Shown here: positions 1 through 10,665 of the stretch, one piece after another
Layout of the letters: every line of letters starts with the position of its first letter
Position numbering within the stretch: the first letter of the stretch is position 1
Assembly: GCA_036346205.1 (NCBI GenBank)
Contig: JARFJB010000397.1
Span: 60,758 to 124,757 of the forward strand
DNA length: 64,000 nucleotides
Direction: 5' to 3'
Origin: Vesta saturnalis
Lineage: Eukaryota > Arthropoda > Insecta > Coleoptera > Lampyridae
Translations under genes and position numbers: made by a program
The notes under the pieces: generated by a model
What the model saw: only the letters and a program-made list of their open reading frames with translations
What the model was told of the DNA's origin: nothing
Databases searched by the model: none

Positions 1-1594
1 CTAAAGAGACATTGAAGGAATCAAAAACAAAATAGTAATTATTGTTATACATATTGTCCAAAATGTCCTCCTTCCTTTTGAATGCAAGCTTGTATTCTTC
101 TTAGCAAATGAAACCTAACACGCTGAAAAATTTGTGGCATAGCCCTAATCTCATCGCATGCCATCTGTATGCCATTCCAAAGTTGCTCTCGATTATCAAT
201 TTGAACAGAATAGACACGAGTTTTCAGATACCCCCACACAAAAAAATTCAATGGGTTTAATCCGGGCGATCGCGCCGGGCACCGTACTTCACTTCCTCGT
301 CCAATTCAGCGTCCAGGGAACCATGCATTTAAAAATTCTCTGACGTTTCGCGTAGAATGTGGTGGTGCACCATCATGCATGAAATACATGTTCTTTCTAA
401 CATCTAAGGGTACGTCGTCAAACAATTCTGGCAAACCTTTACTCAAAAAATTTAAATAGAATTCGCCAGTAAGTCTTTGAGGAAAACGGATAGGTCCTAT
501 TAGGTGATCGTCTAGTATACCTATCCAAATATTTTCGCTAAATCTATGTTGGTGAGCTGTAACTACAGTTGGGTGCTGATTTTCATCTAACCATTTGTGG
601 GAATTATGCAAGTTTATTATTCCATTTCGGGAAAAAATACACTCATCAGTGGTCAATAAGTTGTATAACAAATTGTACATCTTCAGCATTTTTATTTAAA
701 AACCATTCGCAAAAATTCATTCGACGAGGATGGTCAGCAGGAAATAATGCATGCACTTTTTGTAGGTGAAAGGGATGTAAATTTTGTTCTCGTAAAACTT
801 TCCAAGATTTGCTATGCGACACACCATATTCTAAACCTAACTCACGCGTACTTATTGATGAATTTTCATACACTCTATCTAAAATTTGTTCCTCAATTTC
901 AACTGGTACACGAGCATTTTGTCCGAAATTTTTCTGTCCTTTTAAACTTCCATACTGTAACAAGTTACGATGAACGGTTCTAAACGTAGTATGATGTGGA
1001 TGTCTTTTATTTGGAAATCCTTGTTCATAAAGTCGAGCAGTTGCGCGAGCATTGCACTTAGTATTACCATAACATAAATGCATATCGACCAGTTCTCGTT
1101 TGGAATAATTAATTTTTTCACAGTAATTAGACACAAACAATGAATTACAAAACACGCGTAAATGCAACTATTTTAGCAAACATAAGATACGTAACTGTCA
1201 AATGCAAAGCAATCTCTGATCTATTTAATTTGGTTATTACTGAATAATGTAGTCGTTTATGTTAATGCAAAATATTTCAAAAACGGGTGCCGAATCGAAA
1301 AAATACTAAGTATGATTTTATTTGCAGAATGCAGAAATATGCAGAAAAAAAGCAGGGACGTGCGTTTTTTTACTTGATTAATTGTACTTAATGAGACATT
1401 TAGGTGTACCAAATCTCAGTGTAATATCTTTTGTAGTTTTTGAGGAATCTTAAAAAAATCTTAAAAAAATTATTTTTTAAACAACCTATATCTCGGTTAG
1501 GAAGCATTTTCGGCAAAGCGTTTATGATAGTTTTTGTCTTATTTTGAATCATAGAATCTCCAGTTTTGGTTTGTCGGTGATTTTAAAATACACC

Positions 1595-1600
<6 letters not shown>
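1..1600 (-). mobile_element. mariner/IS630-type DNA transposon, left end outside window
   Basis: The right terminus reads ...AAAATACACCCTGTA next to a TA run, which fits an inverted end TACAGGGTGTATTTT inserted at TA. This TACAGGGTG start recurs in two other elements of the window. The interior holds a minus-strand transposase reading split by frameshifts. The other terminus lies left of position 1. Boundary confidence is moderate because a TA microsatellite obscures the target site. Confidence 0.7.
45..1167 (-). pseudogene. mariner/IS630-type transposase with N-terminal HTH, frameshifted
   Basis: Three consecutive minus-strand frames (1167-646, 689-306, about 290-45) together cover a whole transposase of about 350 residues. 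The N-terminal part has the HTH region typical of the DUF4817 group (GNARATARLY-like ARATARLYEQGFPNKRHPH). The middle carries TDECIFSRNG, the first catalytic Asp, and MHDGAPPHS, the second. The last part has RSPGLNPLNFFVWG, the usual context of the third catalytic residue. Breaks lie near 650-690 and 290-306. This enzyme family cuts and pastes its own element at TA sites. With two frameshifts the copy cannot be active as read. Confidence 0.85.

Positions 1601-1669
<69 letters not shown>
1599..1669. repeat. (TA)n microsatellite
   Basis: Uninterrupted alternating TA of about 70 bp directly at the right end of the mariner-type element. Expansion from the TA target dinucleotide is a natural origin. 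Confidence 0.95.
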
Positions 1670-1670
<1 letters not shown>

Positions 1671-1671
<1 letters not shown>

Positions 1672-1830
1672 CGACAAGTTGAGATCATTTAGTTATAAAT
1701 AGTATATAAGTTGAGATCTGTTTTGCAAGTTGAGATCTGAATTCGGATCTCACCTTGTTTTATGAGTATATCATTTTGATGTTGTTAGTAACATGGGAGA
1801 AGTCTAAATTTAAATTTTAGATTGGATCTC
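1671..1830. repeat. short repeats of AAGTTGAGATC
   Basis: AAGTTGAGATC occurs near 1676, 1707 and 1728, followed by the inverted-like forms GGATCTCACCTTG (near 1745) and GGATCTCCACTTG (near 1824). The spacing is about 20-30 bp. No gene is visible here. Confidence 0.6.
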
Positions 1831-4235
1831 CACTTGACTTTTTGTGAATTTTTATACGCTGATAATTCCAACAACTAACGAAAGAGGCGCTATATGTTCT
1901 TAGTTCGGATTAAGAGAAATAGGGTTAACGCGAGATCTAGTAAAACTGACAACGTTGCATCTAAACTTTCGCAGATAACGACATAAATGTTATTTAGACA
2001 TGATAAACATGACTCGAGGAAGGAAGTTGCTAAAGTTAGCTTTGCAAGTTCCAAAGATTGAAAAACTTACTGGTATGTAATTTTTTAATTTTAAAATAAA
2101 AAAATTAATTTTATCAAGTTTTGTTATGTGAATTTTTTTAGTTAAATTGAATTTCAAAGGAAAATAAATCCTTGGTTTTAAGAATGAACTAATTTCCAAA
2201 TTTAATAATGGTTTAACCCGAAGGTTTAAAGAAAGGTGAAAAAATTAAAGGGTTTGAAAGGACTGGAATTAAAATTAGAAAGGAATTTTAATTTGGTTAA
2301 ATTTTAAAAAAATAATTAAATAAAGGTACGCCCAAAAAGTAAATGTTTCTTGGAAAGAAAATTTTCCGTTTTTAGTAAAACTTGGATTAAAATTTTAAAC
2401 TTTGTTAAACTTTACAAAAATAATGTTAAAATAAAATTAAAATTAAAAATTTTTGGCTTTAGGGAAAATAATTTGGTAATTTCAAAATAATTTAAAATAT
2501 TAAAAATTTATATTAATTACAAAAGTAAAAAACTTTTTTATTAATTTTTAATATTGTAATTAAAATTTTAATTAAATCATTTTGTTTTTTTAATTCAAAT
2601 TAATTCCGGAAGGAAAATAAATTTTAAATGCAATTTAAAATTTTTAACCCATTTTTGAATAAAAATTAAGATGTTCAGGATCAGTGTGGAAAGAAGTTTA
2701 ATGTTAAATTTTAAAAAATTTCAATAAAGTTGCCCTTTTTACTTTTAAAGAATTTTGTTAAATTTCTTTTGGAAAAATTAAAGTTTTTAATAATTTTCAA
2801 AATAACTTAAAGATTTAAAAAAAATTTTTTTAAAAAAATTTTAACCAAAAATTTTGGGAAAATTAAATTTATTATTTGGAAAGTTTTGCCCAAAAACAAA
2901 AATTTAATTGTTTAAGCCTTTAATTAAAAATTTTTTTTTTTAATTATTATTAATTAAACCACTAGTAACCTTAATTTTAAACGAAAAAATTTAAAAAAAT
3001 AACTCTTCGATTGTTCATTTGTATAGCAAAATTTTAATATTGAATTTAAATTGTTCCTTTATGGCCTTTTTTGACTTTCAATTTTTTTAAAACTTTTAAA
3101 AAAGTTTAATAAATTTTGTTTCTAGAAAAACCTTGAAACCAAAACTTTTAAAACTTACCAAAACTTACAATTCAATACATTAATTTTGGTTTTGAATTAA
3201 ATAAAAGTAATTTTATACTTTAATTCAAAAATTGTTTAAACTTTTTAAATTATGCAATTTTGTTCCTTAATTTTAAAGAAAATTAATATATCTTTGATTG
3301 TTGCTTTTTTAGATTTTAACGGAATTGAATTTTATAGGTTTTGAAATGGACTTTGTTTAACCTAAATTTTATTAAAACGTTTCTAAATTTGTAAGTTTTG
3401 GATATTTTGAAAATGAAAATTCTTTATAATTATTTACATTATAAAAATAGAACATTTTTTCTTAAGTTTTGAAAAAGTAATTTAAATTTATTAAAATTAT
3501 TATTAAATTACCAATTTTTTCAAGTAAAATTATTCCCAAATATTTTGGATTCATTGTTCAATTTAATTTATAACAATAATTTACAAATTTGAACCAAGTA
3601 TCTTTTCTAAATAAATTAAGAAACGATCTAAAATTTCAAAGTTTTGGGTATAATTGAAGACCTTCAAATTTAATTTTGAAAATGGTTAAATTTCTTCTTA
3701 ACTCTGAAAAATTTAGGAATTTCAAAATTATTATCCAAAAAAATTTCTTTGTTGACCAGGGAATTTTCGGTTTATTGTTTCAAAAACGGTATTATTTTAT
3801 TTCATTATACTTACCAACGTATGTTTTTCAACCTTTGGGAAAAGGTCGTTAAAATTTTTCAAATGTTCTATAGTGAAGTTAAATTTGATTTTGAATTTTC
3901 TCAAATAACTCAATTTTAAATTAAGAAAAATTTTTTTCGAGGTTTTTTTGAATTAGATTTTAAAATAAGTTTAGGCCTTGTTCACTTTTTACCAACTTTT
4001 AGGAAAATTTTCATCTTTGGGAATTTTCGTCTTTTCAATTTTTGTAAATTCCCTTGAAGTTGTAAAGTAACGGTTTGTTTTTCATTATAATATAATTAAT
4101 ATAACCAAAATTTATTTTATTATTTAATAAATTTTAAAATAATTATTATTATTAGATACATAAAAATTTCATAAATTTTCGTCCAAAATTTATTGAAATA
4201 CCACGAAATATAAGACGGTGGTTCAAAAAAATAAA
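1831..4235. other. 2.4 kb of extremely AT-rich, homopolymer-rich sequence without genes
   Basis: No credible coding frame or repeat family was recognised. The tract is dominated by A3-6/T3-6 runs joined by short G-bearing words such as GGAAAATTAAA and AAAGG. Its texture differs from the intergenic DNA elsewhere in the window. It lies between a TA and a CA microsatellite, so it may be low-quality assembly or a decayed satellite. Later exons of the calaxin-like gene at 5 kb would have to lie here or further left, but none could be read. Confidence 0.6.
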
Positions 4236-4243
4236 AAACAAAA

Positions 4244-4281
<38 letters not shown>

Positions 4282-4451
4282 AAGGCATAAATTATAAACA
4301 AGCAAAAAAAGAGAAATACACACACGCAAAGCACGTACACAACACACACAAAAACACACAAAACCAAAAACACACACACACACACACACACACAAAAACA
4401 CACACACCACACACACCACAACACGCACACCAAACACACCAACGCACACAC

Positions 4452-4541
<90 letters not shown>

Positions 4542-4600
4542 CACACACCACCACACGCACACGCACCACGCACGCACACGCACGCACCAACACAACACAC

Positions 4601-4662
<62 letters not shown>

Positions 4663-4684
4663 CACACACACACACGGACCCAAG

Positions 4685-4732
<48 letters not shown>

Positions 4733-4870
4733 TACGGACACACGCACGCACACAGACACGCACACGTACGCACACACACAGTCACATACATACTGTCACG
4801 CACACACACGCGAGCGCGCGCAGACACAATACTCACGCACATACGGACACACGCACAAACACCAATACGC
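4236..4870. repeat. poly(A) plus long interrupted (CA)n microsatellite
   Basis: A run of about 35 A's near 4245-4280 is followed by some 550 bp of CA repeats, with interruptions such as CACAAAACA, CACCAACGCACA and ACACGGACACA. The TH/VC-rich open frames in this stretch are repeat artefacts, not genes. The tract lies just inside the first intron of the calaxin-like gene at 5 kb. Confidence 0.95.
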
Positions 4871-5000
4871 ACGAAATCTTTTCAGGTTTATACGTATCTG
4901 CGCGAGCCTGTGTGTGTTAGAATGTGTGAGCGCGAGAGTGGATTAGCGCGCATGTGTATGAATGTTTAATATGCATTGATGTCCAAGTATAAGCACGTAC

Positions 5001-5378
5001 CTTAAAACAGTGCTTCAGCTTACGTTGTGAGTTGCCCTTTAAAAAGAGGAGCATTCCATTAACCCAATTGGTTACAGACATAATTGATGATGTGCTAGGA
5101 TGTTCTACTTCTACCGCTGATGCGGCATATTTTGTTAGTTTTTCGTTAGTCATATCCATCGAATTATGTAAAAAATCTATAAACTGTAGTCTTGTCATTC
5201 CTTTAGAATCATCTTGTAGAACTTGAAATTTATAGTACATTAATACAAGGCCAGCCACTTCTAGGTCATCACATTTATATTTTTTAGCCATTTTATGTAT
5301 TAAACCAAGATATTTATTTATAAATCTTGTTTCCTCTGATCTAGGTATTGTCAAATCTAAATGCACACCACTCGCCAT
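5001..5378 (-). CDS. calaxin-like EF-hand protein (EFCAB1 family), first coding exon
   Basis: This exon encodes 126 residues from the ATG at 5378 to a donor AAG/GTACGT at 5001. It aligns well with the N-terminal half of calaxin, a calcium sensor of outer arm dynein in motile cilia and sperm. Matching parts include GMTRLQFIDFLHNSMDM and WVNGMLLFLKGNSQRKLKHC. The donor falls at the same codon phase and the same place (after CFK) as in the second calaxin-like gene at 43.6 kb (after CFN), which supports common descent. The first EF loop is degenerate (VEVEHPSTSSI), so calcium binding there is doubtful. A probable 80-nt intron in the 5' UTR runs from GTGAGT at 5460 to TATGTAG at 5381. Downstream exons were not found in the repeat-rich DNA to the left, so this is a partial gene or a broken copy. 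Confidence 0.78.
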
Positions 5379-5460
5379 ATCTACATAAGTAGAACATATT
5401 TAACATTTAACGTAATAATTTTAAGGAATGGACAAAAAAATAAGTAAATATTATACTCAC

Positions 5461-6683
5461 TTGTTGTCTACGATAAATTAATTCAATTGCACCTTGCTTT
5501 ATAAATGGTATATGTATAAGGTATGACATTTATCACATTCACATTTGTTATAAATTTCAATGTATTAGCTTGCTTTGCTAAAAATCTTTAACCTTTTGAT
5601 TACAGTGCTAGTCGGTGAATGTCTTAGATTCTAGTCCAAAACATTGAATCGATTGTCTCTATTTTTCAATTAAACAATTATTCTTAATGAAACGGATTAC
5701 TAATCAGAGTAAAAAATTAAAGTTACCTAACTTAAACTTTAAAAAAGGTTTACATCAAATAAATTTTATCTCAATCACCATTTATTCATGTATACGTAAT
5801 TGCATATTTTTTATTAAATTTAGGGAGTTGATATAACGAAATATAATATGTTTGAGAAAGGATGATTTTGCAATAAAACTTCTCACGTTTTGCTTTTTGG
5901 ACTAATTGCAAACAAATGAAAAACATTAATTGCTATTTTTATATCCTAATATATTTAGGTGTTGAGATATACAATTCTCAAATTTCATTGATTTCAGATT
6001 GCAAATAAACTATATACAGAGACGTAAAGTCAAGCGTGCCGAAAAATCATACGCATAGCGTCATAAGTGTATCGACTAAACATTTGAAATGTACATATTA
6101 TATACAACAATGTATCGATTGTCAAGTGGTACCGACTTGATCAAAATCCACCTCAACAATTTTTGTTTGTTTGCCAAAAATCTGATGTGGACAGCACATA
6201 ACTTTCATATGCCTATGTCGTGGTGTATCAGCAAATAGGGGCAATTACTAATCAGTCACGATACGGATATTTTTAACTGTTTCATAGGGTAAATTTAGGT
6301 CGCACACACATCCGCCTGCAGACCCGAACAAGAACACGTACCACAATATAATTTCATTCTGAAGTTCCTTAATTCGAAGCCAAATAAGCCTTAAAGATTT
6401 ATTAAATAACATTTACAATTTTCAAACAGTACCTATTATCAATATTTTTATAGAAGCAGACGGATTTGGAAGTTAGCATCTAGATGTCTATAACCTCTAT
6501 TTCACATGATAGATTAACGTCTATCTGACATAAATTATTGTTGTTCTTACAGTGTTGATGTTCTCATTATGAAACTATTACAACAGAGGTATAATTATCC
6601 CAAAAAATGCATTACTTCGTTTCTTTTAATATGCACTTTATGGGTTAGAAGCTACACCGGATATGTTTACCTTTCAATCTACA
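5461..6683. other. intergenic, no gene seen
   Basis: AT-rich DNA upstream of the calaxin-like exon. It may contain the 5' UTR exon and promoter of that gene just right of 5460. I saw no coding frame, tRNA or recognisable repeat. Confidence 0.5.
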
Positions 6684-8821
6684 TACAGGGTGTGGCGCGA
6701 GAGTTTTGATTAAAAGTAATGGCTGATACAGTTATGTTAAAAATCTAAAATTACGAAGCTGTAGGTTTTGGATGACGCTGAGTTCAAATATAATATTGTC
6801 TTGAATGTGTCACTTCCGGTTATACGTCAACTTTGTTATTTTAAATGGAACCTAATATTTTTTATTTTATTTTCGAATTCTACATGAAATTCTAGATAAA
6901 ATTTGTGCACGATGTCCTATACCAAAAATGAAGTATTTTCGAGATATGTCGATTTTTTAAAGAATTTTTAAAAAATCCTAGTCCACATTGAATAACGATA
7001 TCTCCATTAATAACGAAGCTAGTGACGTGAAATTGTAACCAATAAACAACAAGCGCTTGCCCGTTAACTCCATATATACATCTCATTGATATTTCATACA
7101 GGGTGTTTTAAACTTAGCCGCCAACATGCACAATTTAAATCATTTGTTGCTTACTTTAAATAGAACACCCTATATTTTATTACATTTTCCGCTGTATTTT
7201 TTTAAGCCAATTCGTTTGGTATCAGTATTCCTATACCAAATCAACCACTTTTGAGATATTTCATTATCTTTAAAATAACAAATTAATTATTTCAACATTA
7301 GTAATGGTATTTACTAATGTTGAAATAATTTGATTAAGTTTCCATTATTTGTGATATTTTGTTATTTTTTTCATAAGTTATTAATTCTGAAAAGTAAACA
7401 ATAGCCAAAGGATTATTAATTGTAGATATCATTAAAACGTTGACTAGGTATTTTGTATTAATTTAATTAGATAACTTACAAACAAAAATAACTAAATGTA
7501 ATATTAAAAATAAAGTTTTATAATAAGTGTTCAAAATTAGCACCATCTACTTCTAAACATTTATGAATCCTTTTAGTTAAGTTATGTCTTGTAATTCTAA
7601 ATGGTTGTTAGAGAATTAAAAAGAAGACTCTCTGTTCATATCTTCATGTCGTAACATTTTGTATTTTTTAAGCCAATTGTTTGGTTGGTATTTTATTAAA
7701 ATAACCACTTTTGAGAATTTCATTATCTTAGTTAAAACATAACAACTTAATTATTTCAACATTTAAAGGGTATGCATATAGATTTGAAGTTAGAACGTTA
7801 ATTGTTTATGTTGTTTTGACAGTTTTTTTACCAGTTTGTATTTATGAAATAATGGCAAATGTAGGATTTACTAATGATGATTTTTAAATCTTATTATTTA
7901 ATTTTGGTATTTTACTTAAAATCGGTATTTTCCAAACCTGTTACGACAAAGAAGATATGATGCAAAGAGTCTTACTTGCTTTTAATCTCTAACACCGATC
8001 ATATTTCCAGAATTACAAGACATAACTTAATGAAAAGGATTCATAATGTTTAAAAGTAGATGGTGCTAATTTTGAACACTTATTATAAAACTTTATTTGT
8101 TTAATATTACATTTAGTTATTTTGTTTGTAATTATTAATTAAATTAATAAAAATATTAGTAGTTTTAATGATATAAATTAAAATCTTTCAGTATGGTTAC
8201 TTTTAATAATACTTAGAAAATAAAATTATTAAATAATGGAAATCATGGTACCTTTATAATTTGAAATAATAGTGTTTAACAAGTAATGAAATATTCAAAG
8301 TGGTTATTTAAGGTAAGGATACTTATAAAAGAATTTTAAAAATCAGGAAATGTTAAATACTTTTATTTAAATAACACTTATAAATATTAAATTGATGTTG
8401 GGCAATTTAAAACACCCTGAAATTAATAATGATTTGGAAAGGCAAGCTTGTTTTATTGGTTACAATTTCACGTCACTAGCTTCGTTATTAATGGATATCG
8501 TTATTCAATGTGGACTAGGATTTTTCAAAATTAAAAAAATCGAAATATCTCGAAAATACTTCATTTTTGGTATAGACATTGTGCACAAATTTTATCTAGA
8601 ATTTCATGTAGAATTCGAAAATAAAATAAAAAATATTAGGTTCCATTTAAAATAACAAAGTTGACGCCTACTTCCGGTATGATTCGGAAGTGCCACGTTC
8701 AGGACAATATTATATTTGAACTCAGCGTCATCCAAAACCTACAGCTTTGTAATTTTAGATTTTTAACATAACTGTATCCGCCATTACTTTTAATCAAAAC
8801 TCTTCGCGCCACATCCTGTAT
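6684..8821. mobile_element. 2.1-kb palindromic foldback-like element with nested TIRs
   Basis: The ends are TACAGGGTGTGGCGCGAG at left and CTCTTCGCGCCACATCCTGTA at right, inverted copies. The arms match over about 410 bp (6684-7098 against 8410-8821), for example the segment around GGACTAGGATTTTTCAAAA. Inside, a second inverted pair starts CAGGGTGTTTTAA at 7100 and ends TTAAAACACCCTG near 8416. The pairing resumes further in: AATTAGCACCATCTACTTC at 7536 mirrors 8045-8065. No transposase is present, so this is a non-autonomous mariner-type or foldback element. It probably arose by nesting of one MITE in another. Confidence 0.8.
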
Positions 8822-9858
8822 ACATATGTAGGTATAGAAGGTAAGCAATCGACCTTTTTGTAAAATACATTGACAGGTAAAGGTAATTCCCAATTTATTA
8901 TCAATCGGAGTGTCTTTCGGCAATAGTTTATAATGATAGAGTTTTTGAAAAGTAATAGTAATTTACATTTTAGCACGGTGAGAGGAGTTTATTTTCCCTT
9001 ATGCAAGGCTCTAATTTCGTCGAGCCAGTAAAAGATGTTACCTTGTCTATAATGTAATATATTTTGTCCAACAGTTGCAGTTTTTCACGTGTTTTATACG
9101 TTAGTTTCCAGTGATTAAAATCAAATTTTATTCACTAGTGACTAAATTTTATATCAACAACGTATTCATGACAAATGGTCGACCGACCATGACAACCAAG
9201 ACCTGGCTGCTTGACTCTTTTTTGTTTAAATAATCTCTTCAAGTTTTTCGTTAAAAAAAATGCAACTGTTGGGCAAAACGTCGTAAATCACACGTGAGTG
9301 AAATGCCATTATAAGCACGTGAGAATCTCACTTGCTTATAATGGCTTATTTCACTCACTTGTAATATTATCTACAATTTTCTACTCCTATATACATAACA
9401 CACGAATAACGAAACTCCACTATATGCTGCGAAGATTAGTTTTTTTTTTGCTTTTTCTCCCGCTAACAGAATATCCAGTAAGTAGCATCACTATTTGAAA
9501 AATCTGTAAATTCCGCATTTAACAGTAAAACCAAAATATAGAAATAAAATTATTCATTTCAAAAAGTATTTCATAAAGTCCGTACATTAATTAACATATT
9601 AACCGTCAAATATATATATAAGACGTTTGAATTAGGGATTATAAATAATTAAATCGTAAATCGTAATGAATGAAAAAGACAAATAATGTTAAAGCTTGTG
9701 TATTCGAAATAAAATCGTTTACGATAAACAGATTTAAAGATCTAGAAGATTACACCTTCGAGTGAAAAGACTGATTCTCCGTTTATTGTTTCTCTTTTAA
9801 AATTTGACGAATAATAATTTATGTTGTACTAGAATATACATCTTGAATGGAAAATTGC
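8822..9858. other. intergenic, hairpin only
   Basis: No gene was recognised. It contains the hairpin listed separately and a widely spaced inverted pair, CCAACAGTTGCA (near 9069) and TGCAACTGTTGG (near 9262), that may mark a small decayed MITE. Confidence 0.5.
9291..9361. repeat. imperfect hairpin, about 33-bp stem
   Basis: CACGTGAGTGAAATGCCATT... and the downstream ...CTTATAATGGCTTATTTCAC pair as near-complete reverse complements with almost no loop. A fold-back of this quality suggests a MITE remnant or a hairpin transcript source. Confidence 0.7.
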
Positions 9859-10072
9859 TGTTTCTTTGCTTTATGCGTATCACTTTGAATAAAACACAAG
9901 TTCACATTTGTTCTAAACTATTTATTTCAAACATTGAACAGAAAATTCAACTGCGAACATGCCTTGAAAATCGTTACTTTTTCTATTAATTTTTCTCCCA
10001 AAAACGGTCGTACCATTCTCTGTTGGTTCCACATAAAAGGCGCGGAATTTGAACTTAAATTAACATATAACA
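9859..10072 (-). repeat. 3' LTR of gypsy element
   Basis: It starts TGTTTCTTTGC and ends ATTAACATATAACA on the plus strand. It matches 22203-22416 along its whole 214-bp length with about a dozen visible mismatches, implying an old insertion. Confidence 0.9.
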
Positions 10073-10082
10073 CTCCCCTTAA
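10073..10082 (-). other. polypurine tract
   Basis: On the minus strand TTAAGGGGAG directly precedes the TGTTATATG start of the 3' LTR. This is the expected place for plus-strand DNA priming. Confidence 0.8.
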
Positions 10083-10214
10083 TAAAGTAACATAGTATAG
10101 TCTAAATCTACAATACAGACAGATATCGTTGAACCTTTTCTGGTATTAATTGCTCCAATCAAAATCTCTTAGGTGTGCTGGTAATTTTTTTGCTCTTCGA
10201 GGTCTGTCCGTGTT

Positions 10215-10665
10215 TTATAATGGATTATCCCTAATTTGTGGTTCAACCTCATTTTGGCGCTCCACCTGCAGCTGGTCTGGATTTGGGGCCTGTACAGAAG
10301 GATCCGCCGGAAGGTGATAATCTAACTCCACTTTATTTTTAATACTATTTGGTGAATTTAATGCGAGCATCTGATTAACATGCCTAATCCACATCCTACC
10401 ATCACCTGTCTCAACTCGGTAATGCAATGTACCAAGTTTTCCTACAATACACCCAAAAACCCATTTCACTTTACCGTGGTAGTTTCGAATCTGCACCCTT
10501 TCCCCCTCTTTAAATTTCCGGTAATTTAAATTTAAATTGTACTTTACTTTAGGTTTAAGTTGCTTATCTGGCATAAATAAATTGAACCTTGATGTGATCT
10601 CTCTACCAAACATTAGTTTACCAGGTGATATGTTTGTACTGGTTTCTTTTTTATGATTGTGGACC
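10215..10665 (-). pseudogene. gypsy integrase C-terminal domain
   Basis: The reading LMFGREITSRFNLFMPD followed by FKEGERVQIRNYHG and YRVETGDGRMWIRHVNQML is the usual C-terminal end of Ty3/gypsy integrases (GPY/F-type region). It ends at a stop at 10215. It is the 3' remainder of the integrase cut off by the LINE insertion; the preceding integrase core resumes at 13858. The fragment from 10613 down is open, but the gene as a whole is disrupted. Confidence 0.85.

Noticed and set aside
4120..4946. Long open frames rich in Val/Cys or Thr/His
   Set aside because: They are translations of the CA/GT microsatellite and its poly(A) neighbour on both strands, with no non-repeat coding content.
8392..8655. 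87-residue plus frame and its mirror at 6892-7086
   Set aside because: They are the two arms of the palindromic element read as protein; the similarity between them is DNA-level inversion, not a gene pair.
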